55,460 nt of DNA from Lachnospiraceae bacterium. Lineage in GTDB: Bacteria > Bacillota > Clostridia > Lachnospirales > Lachnospiraceae. Made by a program: the position numbers and the translations under genes. Under the pieces are notes generated by a model. The model made no database searches. It was not told where the DNA came from and was given only the letters and a program-made list of their open reading frames with translations. Below, piece by piece: positions 1 to 7,797 of the stretch. How positions within the stretch are numbered: the first letter of the stretch is position 1; the number at the start of each line of letters is the position of its first letter. The stretch is from NCBI GenBank assembly GCA_017634975.1, contig JAGBMJ010000123.1:1-55460 (forward strand), written 5' to 3'.

Positions 1-64
1 ACATTATTTCTTTACCTTGCCTGAGTAATAGTTCCGGATCGGTCTTATATTTTCGACTATTCAT
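1..64 (-). CDS. Start of an unidentified gene, truncated by the window edge
   Basis: An ATG at position 64 (minus strand) opens a frame that runs off the left edge after 21 codons, beginning MNSRKYKTDPELLLRQGKEI. An AAGGAGG ribosome binding site lies at 75-81, ten bases upstream, and two promoters precede it, so this is a real gene start. The charged KYKTDPE..LLLRQGKEI opening faintly recalls DNA-binding transposase-like proteins, but too little is visible to name it. It diverges from the chemotaxis gene. Confidence 0.6.
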   Translation of the reverse strand, partial: MNSRKYKTDPELLLRQGKEIM

Positions 65-89
65 ATATGTGGCACCTCCTTATAATTGG

Positions 90-170
90 AGTATACCATA
101 TATTGATTACAAAGTAAATTTATTTATGTCGTTTACTATACATTATAAAAATGATAAATGGTATCGTCAA
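90..170 (-). promoter_or_regulatory. Two tandem sigma-A-type promoters for the gene leaving the left edge
   Basis: On the minus strand TTGACG (165-170) and TATAAT (142-147) are 17 bases apart. A second pair, TTTACT (113-118) and TATACT (90-95), is also 17 apart and has an extended TGG before the -10. Both point to the start codon at 64. Positions and spacing are read directly; their use is inferred. Confidence 0.6.
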
Positions 171-247
171 GTAGAAACCCCTCATCCGTCCGCTTCCCCG
201 GATGGAAGTCTGAATTATATTTGTTTGGCAGATTTTACCAATCAATA

Positions 248-276
248 TTGACATGTGCAAACAATATATATACAAT
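248..276 (+). promoter_or_regulatory. Sigma-A-type promoter of the chemotaxis receptor gene
   Basis: TTGACA (248-253) and TACAAT (271-276) are separated by 17 bases, 37 bases before the ATG at 313. This looks like a vegetative promoter rather than the sigma-28 type often seen for motility genes. Confidence 0.7.
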
Positions 277-312
277 AATGCTAATAATATATATTATAGG
301 AGGTACGTTCGT

Positions 313-2343
313 ATGGAAGATTCCAAAAAAACGGGTGCGAAGATCAGTGTTCGTGCCAAACTGATCCTCGTAATGACTCTGATCGTTGTGATCCCCGTTG
401 TAACACTTACCCTGGTAAGTCTCCTGAATACCGTGAAACATGGCACCGAATCGGCAAACGAAGTCAACGCTGCACAGGCTGCCATCGTCCAGGAAGAGCT
501 GAACGGCATCTTCCGGGAAAACATCGAGGCACTGCGTACGTTCGCTGCCTCCCCCGGTGTAAGGAAATACCTGGAAGGCGATGTGACAAATGAGAACGTA
601 CGCTCTCCGCTGTACAAACAGCTGTTGGATATCGACCGGTACATGGATGACGGCAACTCCACCGCCCTTTCCGATGCCAGCGGCCAGCAGCTCATCCGTA
701 CGATCGGTAAACTGGTCAACATTGCTGACCGCGACTACTTTCTCAAGCCGATGTCCGGAGAAGAATACTATGTCTCTGACCTGATCATCTCCCGCTCCAC
801 GGGAACTGCCATCATCACGGTCTCCGTCCCGGTCTGGGATGAGGCCGGAACCTCCGTCCTCGGTATCGTCCAGCGAAATCTGGATTGCGGTGTCCTGCAT
901 GAAATGGTTGCCGCCGAGGTGACCCAGGACCGTCAGGAGATCGTTGTCGTAGACCGTACCGGAACCGTTATAGCACACTCCGTGCGCACCATCAACGTGG
1001 AGGATCCGGAGAAACAGGACCAGAACCCGTTCTATACCGATTCCCGCGGCGATCAGACCTCCGGCAACTATGTGGCACCTTTTATGGGCGACACCTGGAT
1101 CATCTCCTGGGAAAAAATCCCTCTGACCGGCTATATCGCAGCATCCTGCCGCGTTCAGGAAGTAGCGCTGGCCTCCGCATACCGGACCGCAGCTTCCCAG
1201 ATCGCGCTCGGAGTCCTCTTCATCGTCATCGCTGTCGTTTTGGCCGTGCTCTTCGCACGTTCCATCACACAGCCGCTCAAGTCGGTGAACGCCAGCCTTT
1301 CCGCCCTGTCCGATGGCTATTTCTGCCCGATCAACGTGACCGGAAAACGTTCGGATGAATTCGGCGAGATCATCGGCAGTACCAACGATGTGATCCATAA
1401 ACTGGAATCCATTGTCAACGGGATCAAGTCCAATGCCGTTTCCGTAAGTCAGGCCGCGGCCGAACTGGATGATATGTCCGTACAGATCTCGCAGAATGCC
1501 GACGGAGTATCCAATGCCATTCAGGAGATTGCGTGCGGAGCTTCCCAGCAGGCGGATGAGATCAACGGTGCGACCACAAGCATCGACAATATCGGTCATG
1601 CAGTATCCTCCGTACAGGAATCCACCACCGAGCTGGCCTCCATCGCCGAAAAGATGCAGCAGTCCTCCTCCGAATCCGCCCAGAGCCTGACGGATCTGAA
1701 GAAGAGCAGCGAATCCATGAACGGTGTGATCAACAGTATCTCCGAAAAGATCAGTGCTACCAGCGAAGCCGTGGGGCGCATCAACGGTATGGTGGAAGCC
1801 ATCACCAGCATCGCCTCCCAGACCAATCTGCTGGCACTCAACGCCTCCATCGAAGCTGCCCGTGCCGGAGATGCCGGCCGCGGATTTGCCGTTGTTGCAG
1901 AAGAGATCGGCAAGCTGGCTTCCGATTCCAGCAATTCCGCAGCGCAGATCCGTACGGAGATGGACATCCTGCTGAAGCAATCCAGGGAAGCCGTGGAAAT
2001 GGCCGGCGAAGTACAGGAAACCAACAGCAAACAGCAGACCGTGATCGACACTACCTTCCAGAGCGTAAATGCCATGATCAGCGATATCACACAGACGGTG
2101 AACGGTGTGAGTGCGATCTCCGCCAATGCACAGGACTGTGTTGCCGCCAAGGATATCGTGGTGGATGCCATGAGTTCATTGTCTTCGATCTCCGAGCAGA
2201 ACGCCGCCAGCAGTGAAGAGACCGGTGCCGCTATGGAGGAACTGGCAGCTACCGTGGCTACCCTTACGGGCAACGCCAATTCACTGAAATCCGTTTCCGA
2301 AGAACTGTCCGGAGAAATGAGTTTCTTTAAACTGGATAACTGA
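313..2343 (+). CDS. Methyl-accepting chemotaxis protein with double-Cache-like sensor
   Basis: This is a transmembrane chemoreceptor of 676 residues. A membrane helix at about residues 15-37 is followed by an extracellular sensor of about 250 residues that looks like a dCache domain. A second membrane helix lies at about 294-316, then a HAMP segment to about 365 and a long cytoplasmic signalling coiled coil. The hairpin tip is intact at about residues 496-530, with the hallmark [17 protein letters not shown] and GRGFAVVA. The ATG at 313 is chosen because GGAGG sits at 299-303; an upstream in-frame ATG at 253 lies inside the promoter. The receptor should pass ligand state to CheA/CheW and so to the flagella, whose rod genes lie at 35.5-37.8 kb. 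The ligand cannot be told. The gene ends at a perfect palindrome. Confidence 0.95.
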   Translation: MEDSKKTGAKISVRAKLILVMTLIVVIPVVTLTLVSLLNTVKHGTESANEVNAAQAAIVQEELNGIFRENIEALRTFAASPGVRKYLEGDVTNENVRSPLYKQLLDIDRYMDDGNSTALSDASGQQLIRTIGKLVNIADRDYFLKPMSGEEYYVSDLIISRSTGTAIITVSVPVWDEAGTSVLGIVQRNLDCGVLHEMVAAEVTQDRQEIVVVDRTGTVIAHSVRTINVEDPEKQDQNPFYTDSRGDQTSGNYVAPFMGDTWIISWEKIPLTGYIAASCRVQEVALASAYRTAASQIALGVLFIVIAVVLAVLFARSITQPLKSVNASLSALSDGYFCPINVTGKRSDEFGEIIGSTNDVIHKLESIVNGIKSNAVSVSQAAAELDDMSVQISQNADGVSNAIQEIACGASQQADEINGATTSIDNIGHAVSSVQESTTELASIAEKMQQSSSESAQSLTDLKKSSESMNGVINSISEKISATSEAVGRINGMVEAITSIASQTNLLALNASIEAARAGDAGRGFAVVAEEIGKLASDSSNSAAQIRTEMDILLKQSREAVEMAGEVQETNSKQQTVIDTTFQSVNAMISDITQTVNGVSAISANAQDCVAAKDIVVDAMSSLSSISEQNAASSEETGAAMEELAATVATLTGNANSLKSVSEELSGEMSFFKLDN

Positions 2344-2368
2344 TGAAATGAACGCGAGCCGAGAGGCA

Positions 2369-2432
2369 GCAGAACCAGGGGGACGGACCTAGTGGTACTA
2401 AAGTACCACTAGGTCCGTCCCCCTGGTTCTGC
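2369..2432. repeat. Perfect 31-bp-arm palindrome (copy 1), likely bidirectional terminator
   Basis: Arms 2369-2399 and 2402-2432 are perfect reverse complements around an AA loop. The arm core reads GGGGGACGGACCTAGTGGTA. A direct partial copy of the right end (CCCTGGTTCTGC) follows at 2433-2444 and leads into GTTTTATTT. It sits between the convergent chemoreceptor and DUF2298 genes. The same palindrome recurs at 54076-54135, so it is a dispersed element and not just a local terminator. Confidence 0.9.
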
Positions 2433-2447
2433 CCCTGGTTCTGCGTT

Positions 2448-4685
2448 TTATTTATTCAGTTTGATCAGATAAATCATATTTCCCGAGGTATCCGGTCCGT
2501 CACTGCAGTATACGGTCTCCCCTAAGCTAAACAGCTCTCCGAGCACTACACCGTTATCTTTGAATTTCTCATATTCATTGCTGCCGATATAGATGTAATC
2601 CACGTTGTACAGACGCAGCAGATCCTGCTTTCTCTGCAGATCTGTCCCCGTGTAGATTTCCCTGACATCATCCCCACGCGCATCCACCGGCTCTACATCG
2701 TTGTGCCACAGCCACTCATGGGTGTGCCAGCCCACGACCGTCGGGAATCCGGTCAGTACGGATACAAAGTTGTACAGTGAATAACTGTCCCCGTTCGCCT
2801 CAAGGATCACACTGCCATTGGGGATACTGGCGTTGATCCACTCCACGGCTGCCGCTTCTTCCGGCCGCTGCTCATAGATAAAGGCATCCGCGCGCAGACC
2901 CTTATGGCGTTCCCTGTCGTGTATATCCCCGAACGAATCCTCCAACGCCGTTTTGAAATAACCGCAGCACCAGAGCACCATAAGCCCTGCTATGATCCCC
3001 CATTTGCGCTGCGTGGTGCTCTGCGGTCTCGTGATCCATTTGCCGGTCACATATCCCATCATCAGTCCCAGCAGGATGAATGCCTGATAGCTCAGTTTAA
3101 ACATCGTATTAAAGCGCTTGAACCCGCTGGTATAGATATCCACTACATAGATCAGTTCCGGGATCAGGATCAGCCCCGCCCCGCACAATCCGATCAGCAG
3201 TACATACAGATCCGTACGATCCTGCACCCGCATCACCGGCCGGAAGCCCTTTGCCCTGCACCGTGCTGCCATGCTGACAAAATGCCCGATCAGAACCGCC
3301 ACCGGCAATCCCCACAGCACGATCAGCTGGTACCAGACGGTATGGTCTTCCGCTCTGGCAAAGCCGTTCGCCATAGCCTGAAAATGTATCGAGAACGGGA
3401 GTGCAGTCAATACGGCCAGGGTCAAAACAACGATCCCCTGCACCGCTGTGCGGGTCGCTACCAAAAGCGGTGCATCACCGCTGCGCAGATGGATCGCCAG
3501 CAGGATCGCGCCGGATACGACAAAATAGATCGGAAAATCCCAATAGTTTTCCATCATGCAGATCCCGATCAGAAAGCCGATCACGAGTACCGGTATATCC
3601 AGTAAGATTTTTTTCCAGTCCCACTTGCGTTTTTCATCGGCTTTGGCTGCCTGCAAGCAGGCATACAGGATCGCCAGGATCGTCAGTACCACGAAGATAT
3701 TGATCACATGCGCATGCAGATCGCCCAGCAGGAAGGAATACGCCGGAAACTCGTGTGCCGTTTTGTCATCGGTCTCCGGTTGATAACCGATATAGCGCGT
3801 GGAATCTGCAAACCAGTAACTCGGTTTTTCGCCTTCCGGATTGAGCATATCCCACAGCATCGGTACAAAGAAATTGAATACGATATAATGGCAGTTTGCC
3901 GCAAAGGTCACCGCCAGCATTCCCAGGATACCCGCAAAGGCAGCCGGCCACTGCGGATGTTCTTTCTCCGTATCCTTACCATGCCCATACATCCACTGAT
4001 ACACCAGTGAGAACGAAAGCGACGCACATAAGGCAAAGCACATGGACAACCCCAGATTGTATCCGTACACGACTTCATTTCCGGAGAGTTTCGTCAGAAA
4101 CGTCATCAGATACTGCCCGAAATAATAATAATTCAAATTTTCCCCGGCAAACCAGAAGTCCTGCACCGGAAAATACTCCGTACGGGCCATGGACGTCATA
4201 AAACCGTAGTCCATCATACGCTCCGTACCGTATGCAGACGGATTGAAACCTTTCAGATAGGCAAATACCGCAAAGCCTGTCAGAAACAGCAGCTCCCTGG
4301 CCAGCATCGCATCGACCGGCATTTCCCGAAACAATTTCCGCATACCGTCTTTTTTGCCGGCAAGATACGCGATCCCCCAGACAAGCACGATCGCGATCAG
4401 CGTTGACAGCAGCACACCACCTTTGGTAAACTTCAGGATCCGCAGCGATCCCAGCAAAAACATCACATACCCGCCGCCCAGAAATCCGAGTACTTTTCCG
4501 AAAAGATAACCGTGATCGGTAAAGCTGCCGAAAAGTTTTTTGCACAGAGGATAAAAACCGATCCCCAGCAGAAACAGTGTCAGCCACCATGTCAGGATCG
4601 GGGCGCTGTCACTTTCCATCGTACCGTATATGATTCCCAGAATCAGCAGACACCCGCTGCCGTACAGATATTTTCCAATACGCAT
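2448..4685 (-). CDS. DUF2298 (Chlor_Arch_YYY) large integral membrane protein
   Basis: This 745-residue protein has many hydrophobic helices and a soluble C-terminal domain of about 150 residues. The DUF2298 hallmark is clear around residues 150-200: a short loop (ERMMDYGFM, YFPVQDFWFAGE) followed by the tyrosine triplet in NLNYYYFGQYLMTF, which gave the Chlor_Arch_YYY family its name. A second motif, FLLGDLHAHV, follows. The architecture recalls GT-C lipid-linked-sugar transferases, with acidic loop motifs after the first helices and a C-terminal soluble domain, but no activity is proven for the family. It follows the 702-residue membrane protein by 7 bases with a GAGGAG upstream, so the two are co-transcribed at the end of the glycan locus. 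A role in transferring sugars at the membrane is inference. Confidence 0.8.
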   Translation of the reverse strand: MRIGKYLYGSGCLLILGIIYGTMESDSAPILTWWLTLFLLGIGFYPLCKKLFGSFTDHGYLFGKVLGFLGGGYVMFLLGSLRILKFTKGGVLLSTLIAIVLVWGIAYLAGKKDGMRKLFREMPVDAMLARELLFLTGFAVFAYLKGFNPSAYGTERMMDYGFMTSMARTEYFPVQDFWFAGENLNYYYFGQYLMTFLTKLSGNEVVYGYNLGLSMCFALCASLSFSLVYQWMYGHGKDTEKEHPQWPAAFAGILGMLAVTFAANCHYIVFNFFVPMLWDMLNPEGEKPSYWFADSTRYIGYQPETDDKTAHEFPAYSFLLGDLHAHVINIFVVLTILAILYACLQAAKADEKRKWDWKKILLDIPVLVIGFLIGICMMENYWDFPIYFVVSGAILLAIHLRSGDAPLLVATRTAVQGIVVLTLAVLTALPFSIHFQAMANGFARAEDHTVWYQLIVLWGLPVAVLIGHFVSMAARCRAKGFRPVMRVQDRTDLYVLLIGLCGAGLILIPELIYVVDIYTSGFKRFNTMFKLSYQAFILLGLMMGYVTGKWITRPQSTTQRKWGIIAGLMVLWCCGYFKTALEDSFGDIHDRERHKGLRADAFIYEQRPEEAAAVEWINASIPNGSVILEANGDSYSLYNFVSVLTGFPTVVGWHTHEWLWHNDVEPVDARGDDVREIYTGTDLQRKQDLLRLYNVDYIYIGSNEYEKFKDNGVVLGELFSLGETVYCSDGPDTSGNMIYLIKLNK

Positions 4686-4692
4686 TTTCGAA

Positions 4693-6801
4693 TTACTCCT
4701 CTACTTCATAGATTGTCAGTCGCCAGTCCCCGTCTCCGCGTTCATACACCACAGGATACAGGTCCCGGATCACATCTTCACGCACCACATAATTTTCGCT
4801 GTTTCGCACGCCGTTGTCAACCATGATATAACGGATGCCTTCCCGTTTCATCAGCTCCCGCATCCGGTCCGGGTCCCCCTCCGAAAAAAGCTCTGCCACG
4901 ACCGCTTCCCTGCCGTAGGTATCATAGCCGGCACTCCAGGCGTAGTAAGGCCAGCCGTAATACAGCATCGCACCTCCCAGCACGATCTCGTGGATCGAGA
5001 TCCAGTCCGTCAGCCACAGATCTTTGGAATCCGAATGTTCCCTCACCCACGCGATCAGATCATCGTCCATCGCATATTCAAACGCATCCTCATCCACATT
5101 CTTCTGGATCTGCACTTCATAAATGCCGGTTGCCGTCAAGATCCCGCACAGCAAAACCACCGCGATACGCTTAAGGATCTCCCGCCGATCCCACAGTTCT
5201 TTCAAAAGCCCCGCCGCCATCACGGATAACAGGATCAGCGACAACATAATGTATTTGTGATTGACCATCACATCCGGTGTCAGGGATATATGAAATGCAA
5301 AGACCATCGGTGCCAGAAAGGCCGCCAGCAGCCACCGGCGGGATCCCCGGTAATGTATAAGCCCTGCTGCCGTCAGCACGATCAACAGTCCGCACAGATC
5401 CACCAGATACATCCCCACGCCCCAGCCGGTCTTATTCTGCACGATAAACCCATAGAGCAGCTGCGGTGCCACGGCATCTCCGTGGATAAACACCTGTGTC
5501 TGCAAAACCGACATGATCATACACAGAACCGCCGTAATCAGGTATTCCAGCCGGTGTGTCGAAGCCAGAGCCATCACAAACAGGATACAGAGAGCGCCGA
5601 TCACCATCGCGCCGTTCCAGAAGGCAAGAGCCCCGAGTACCAGTCCGCAAAAGACCGGCCGGCTGTAGGATTCCGGCAGGATACATTCCCGGTCCCAGAG
5701 GACGGCCCGGATCTGCTGCCCCGTTCTACTCCGGATCCTTTCAAAGTACTGCCGCATCCGGTTTGCTTCCGCCCCCGTCCCTGCCACAGATTGTTTTGCT
5801 GCTGTCTTCTTCTGCCGCCGAAACAGCCGGAAGACCAGCGGCGTGTAGATCAGCAGCAGCAGAAAGACAGCGATCATGCCGAATGCCAGATGGCGCTGGT
5901 TCGTGTACACCTTGAGACTCCACAACCCCCAGTCTTCGTTCGGCGTATAGTTCATAAAAAAGGCCCGCTCTTTGACCTCTTTCCAAAAATCCTCCGTCTG
6001 CGGCAGTTCGCTCAGATACCGGAAGAAACTCGGGGAGGATCGAAAGACCATAAACAGCACCGAAAGTCCTCCCGCCAGACGGCCGCCGAACAGTTTCGCA
6101 CCGTATACATACAAAAGCATACCGGCACTGACTACCGACAGGATGCTCGGAAGGTTCATTGCATGATCGATCCGCATCCCGAGAAACTCCAGATTTCCCA
6201 CCAGGAACTGGAACATAAAGTGATAGCGTACATCCTCTCCGGCGAAATGCGAATACTGCGTCGGAAAATTGTTTCCGAAGGAAAACGAACGTACCATGCC
6301 CATGTGCACGGCAAAATCACTGAAGATGGAAAGACCGATGCGCAGCTTTCCCTCCTCGATCCGGAAAGTACCATACATCAGTTTTGCAAAGAAATACGAA
6401 AGCACCGCTGCGATCAGAAGCTCCGGGAGCGCCTTCGTCCATTTCCGCACATCCGGGCGCTGAAACGGCTTCTGTCCACGGATCCGGTTTCGTATCTCAA
6501 AGGCCAGACAGACCAGATCAAAGAGGATCACCATAAGGAAGATATAGGTATTGGCGGGATCCAGCGGATAGCGCATTCCCGGGCGCAGCAGGACCATCAG
6601 GGAGGCGGTGATATAGACGCCCCACGTCAGCACCAGTGTCCCCACCAGATAAAAAACGGGGAATGCCACCATAAAACGCGGCAATCCCAGTTCTTTTCCG
6701 TTATAGCTTTTTTCCCCCAGGGTAAGCACCTCGGGATAAAGCAGTTTTACGATATTTCTGCCGGTGATCAGGCATAACAGGATGTAAACGATTCCCAGCA
6801 T
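4693..6801 (-). CDS. Large multi-spanning membrane protein, GT-C-like, function unknown
   Basis: The product has 702 residues with about 12 or more membrane helices and a soluble C-terminus of about 140 residues. Motifs after the first helices (IFSDFAVHMGMVRSFS, then FAGEDVRYHFMFQF) resemble in layout the acidic-loop and FxGE..YH segments of its DUF2298 neighbour, suggesting a distant common fold. The C-terminal part (VREHSDSKDLWLTD, YYGWPYYAWSAGYDTYGRE, GIRYIMVDNG) resembles the tails of dolichyl-phosphate-mannose-type GT-C proteins, but I cannot place it in a named family. It starts 6 bases after the preceding gene and is followed 7 bases later by the DUF2298 gene. A membrane glycosyltransferase or polymer-modifying role is inferred from context only. 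Confidence 0.7.
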   Translation of the reverse strand: MLGIVYILLCLITGRNIVKLLYPEVLTLGEKSYNGKELGLPRFMVAFPVFYLVGTLVLTWGVYITASLMVLLRPGMRYPLDPANTYIFLMVILFDLVCLAFEIRNRIRGQKPFQRPDVRKWTKALPELLIAAVLSYFFAKLMYGTFRIEEGKLRIGLSIFSDFAVHMGMVRSFSFGNNFPTQYSHFAGEDVRYHFMFQFLVGNLEFLGMRIDHAMNLPSILSVVSAGMLLYVYGAKLFGGRLAGGLSVLFMVFRSSPSFFRYLSELPQTEDFWKEVKERAFFMNYTPNEDWGLWSLKVYTNQRHLAFGMIAVFLLLLIYTPLVFRLFRRQKKTAAKQSVAGTGAEANRMRQYFERIRSRTGQQIRAVLWDRECILPESYSRPVFCGLVLGALAFWNGAMVIGALCILFVMALASTHRLEYLITAVLCMIMSVLQTQVFIHGDAVAPQLLYGFIVQNKTGWGVGMYLVDLCGLLIVLTAAGLIHYRGSRRWLLAAFLAPMVFAFHISLTPDVMVNHKYIMLSLILLSVMAAGLLKELWDRREILKRIAVVLLCGILTATGIYEVQIQKNVDEDAFEYAMDDDLIAWVREHSDSKDLWLTDWISIHEIVLGGAMLYYGWPYYAWSAGYDTYGREAVVAELFSEGDPDRMRELMKREGIRYIMVDNGVRNSENYVVREDVIRDLYPVVYERGDGDWRLTIYEVEE

Positions 6802-6807
6802 TTTTTC

Positions 6808-7386
6808 TTACTTTGCCTCATCCGGATGGATCAGTTTCTTGTCCAGCCCGTACCAGTCCGCAACGGCATCGTACAGCCCCATCAGCTTCTTTCCGCTCTC
6901 GGTGATGTGATACCCTTCGCCATCTGCATCTTTTTCGATCGTGCCGGTTACCGCCTGTTCGTGGAAACGTTTGGAAAATGCGCCGAAATCACCGACGTAA
7001 CGGTCCACAAAATACGCTCCGATCTCTTCCTCGGTAAAGCTCTCACCGGCGTGATCCGTCATATAGCCCAGCATAAACACCGAAATGGAGCGTTCCGCCG
7101 TCACCGGCAGATGGGTAAAGATCACTACGTTCACACAGCAGAAGCCTGCGAACAAGAGCAATATGTCCCTGCCCGTGATCAGCTTCTTCCACTTTACCAT
7201 TTTCAGTATAAACATCACAACTGCTGCCACCGCGCCCCAGAAAAAGATGAGCGCCAGTCCACGGTAAAAAAACACATCCATCCCTGCAAACAGCGGCGTA
7301 TGAAAACTCACGATATACATAACCGTCCCGACGATCACCAGAACCGCATAGATCAGAACCAGTTTGAAAAAATCTTTTACAGACAT
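6808..7386 (-). CDS. Small membrane protein of unknown function
   Basis: The protein has 192 residues with four predicted membrane helices in the first 110 residues (LVLIYAVLVIVGTVMYIVSF, GLALIFFWGAVAAVVMFIL and others) and a soluble C-terminus of about 85 residues. That tail reads like a small winged-helix or regulatory segment: EEIGAYFVDRYVGDFGAF, a GEGYHITESGKKL beta-hairpin and a WYGLD ending. The ATG at 7386 is chosen because GGAGGG stands nine bases upstream; a longer GTG frame from 7482 would run into the SRP RNA and has no ribosome binding site. It leads into the two large membrane proteins at 4693-6801 and 2448-4685, probably as one transcript. I do not recognise the family. Confidence 0.7.
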   Translation of the reverse strand: MSVKDFFKLVLIYAVLVIVGTVMYIVSFHTPLFAGMDVFFYRGLALIFFWGAVAAVVMFILKMVKWKKLITGRDILLLFAGFCCVNVVIFTHLPVTAERSISVFMLGYMTDHAGESFTEEEIGAYFVDRYVGDFGAFSKRFHEQAVTGTIEKDADGEGYHITESGKKLMGLYDAVADWYGLDKKLIHPDEAK

Positions 7387-7484
7387 AGTATATACCCTCC
7401 ACATCCATAAACACGGATTGCTGACGCAATCCGTCCCTGCAAGCAGGCATGTCTGCTTCTCTGCGGGAAAGAGTTTATGCACTC

Positions 7485-7757
7485 AAAAACCGTGCGATGT
7501 CTGTCGAACCGAACCCATGCGCGCTTACTGCACAGCCAACTCCACCCAGGCGACCTCACGGCACATACGAATTCCCGCTTAGTGCTGCTGTGTTCCCACC
7601 CTGACACGGTTCACAGGCACGCATTGCGTAAGACCCGAATTTCAACATCGCTTATGCAGGGCTGACCACACAGGTAAAAAGCCCTCGAAACACCATCACC
7701 CTCCCTAAAGCGGATTTGGAGTGCAGGGCGCCGCTACTGCCCCGGCTGCACGGCTAA
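7485..7757 (-). ncRNA. ffs: Signal recognition particle RNA, large Firmicute type
   Basis: Read on the minus strand, the RNA begins near 7754 with GCCGTGC and ends with GCACGG followed by a T run (7485-7495); these ends pair. The 5' Alu-like domain is recognisable from the motifs GTAGCGG, CCCTGCACTC and AATCCGCTTTA. The S-domain tip reads TGAACCGTGTCAGG, then GTG-GGAA-CAC, then AGCAGCAC. That is the Ffh-binding symmetric loop capped by a GGAA tetraloop with a GUG/CAC closing stem. The length of about 270 fits the large Bacillus/Clostridia form. It guides Ffh and FtsY in co-translational membrane targeting. Its position inside a glycan locus is probably incidental, but it separates the ABC transporter from the membrane-protein trio. 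Confidence 0.92.
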
Positions 7758-7763
7758 TAATAG

Positions 7764-7793
7764 AGTATATAGGATTTTACCCCTGTTTGTCAA
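7764..7793 (-). promoter_or_regulatory. Strong sigma-A promoter of the SRP RNA
   Basis: On the minus strand TTGACA (7788-7793) and TATACT (7764-7769) are 18 bases apart, placing the start point near 7757, just before the GCCGTGC 5' end. It lies directly behind the stop of the ABC transporter gene. Confidence 0.8.
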
Positions 7794-7797
7794 CTTT

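Noticed and set aside
235-1980. Long minus-strand open frame opposite the chemoreceptor
   Set aside because: Glycine/histidine-rich shadow of a well-supported MCP gene with no ribosome binding site.
5257-6777. 506-codon plus-strand frame opposite the 702-residue membrane protein
   Set aside because: Composition (many H, Q, R) is that of an antisense shadow; the minus-strand frame has membrane helices and operon context.
7387-7482. N-terminal extension of the small membrane protein to a GTG at 7482
   Set aside because: It lies between the ATG with a good ribosome binding site and the 3' end of the SRP RNA, and has no start signal of its own.
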